Origin: an uncultured Anaerolineae bacterium
Lineage (GTDB): Bacteria; Chloroflexota; Anaerolineae; Anaerolineales; UBA11858
DNA length: 14,495 bases
Assembly (NCBI GenBank): GCA_937893815.1
Contig: CALCSH010000535.1
Location: 1-14,495 of the forward strand
Direction: 5' to 3'
In this document: positions 14,459-14,495 of the stretch, in pieces
Numbering within the stretch: the stretch's first letter is position 1
Layout of the letters: each line of letters opens with the position of its first letter
Made by a program: the position numbers and the translations under genes
The notes under the pieces: model-generated
Database searches by the model: none
Seen by the model: the letters and a program-made list of their open reading frames with translations, nothing else
What the model was told of the DNA's origin: nothing

Positions 14459-14495
14459 GCCGATGACGGAGATGTCCGCCGGAATATATGGGGGT

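Overview
The window looks like chromosomal core DNA from a rod-shaped bacterium with a peptidoglycan wall. It has roughly balanced base composition, little coding strand switching and many small palindromic intergenic repeats. The gene order (mreBCD, a class B penicillin-binding protein, minCDE, rodA) resembles the clostridial arrangement. The repeat types, the GluRS sequence style and a glmS ribozyme outside an obviously Firmicutes context make me lean towards Chloroflexota (Anaerolineae-like). That assignment is inference from recall, not proof.

Layout. Positions 64-97 hold a bidirectional terminator, and 123-193 a tRNA-Gln(CUG) on the minus strand. From 9467 down to 235 runs one long minus-strand cluster: mreB, mreC, mreD, mrdA (PBP2), minC, minD, minE, rodA, gltX, ending in the tRNA-Gln. 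A good promoter (TTGTCA, extended -10 TGGTATAAT) lies just upstream of mreB, which starts with TTG. Several junctions overlap or are tight (minD/minE 8 bp overlap, mreD/mrdA ATGA overlap, mreB-mreC 11 bp), so most of it is probably co-transcribed. The 722-bp divergent intergenic region (9468-10189) carries the mreB promoter, a structured palindromic patch, a glmS promoter and a glmS self-cleaving ribozyme. glmS follows on the plus strand and ends at a clear terminator. A repeat-rich gap (12141-12513) with a 129-bp palindromic MITE-like element comes next, then a plus-strand class II aldolase. Convergent to it is a minus-strand lipoprotein with a right-handed beta-helix. A further copy of the MITE end lies near the right edge.

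How the genes work together. GlmS makes glucosamine-6-phosphate, the entry metabolite for the UDP-GlcNAc used in peptidoglycan. Its mRNA leader is predicted to cleave itself when that product accumulates. The divergent cluster uses the wall precursors: MreB/C/D, PBP2 and RodA form the elongasome, and MinC/D/E place the division site. gltX plus tRNA-Gln is a translation module attached to the tail.

The most interesting item is the glmS ribozyme. Its P1 stem, GACGAGG joint, core and P4-like hairpin are recognisable, but the core is split by an extra two-hairpin segment flanked by near-direct repeats. No CRISPR, transposase, prophage or defence system was seen.
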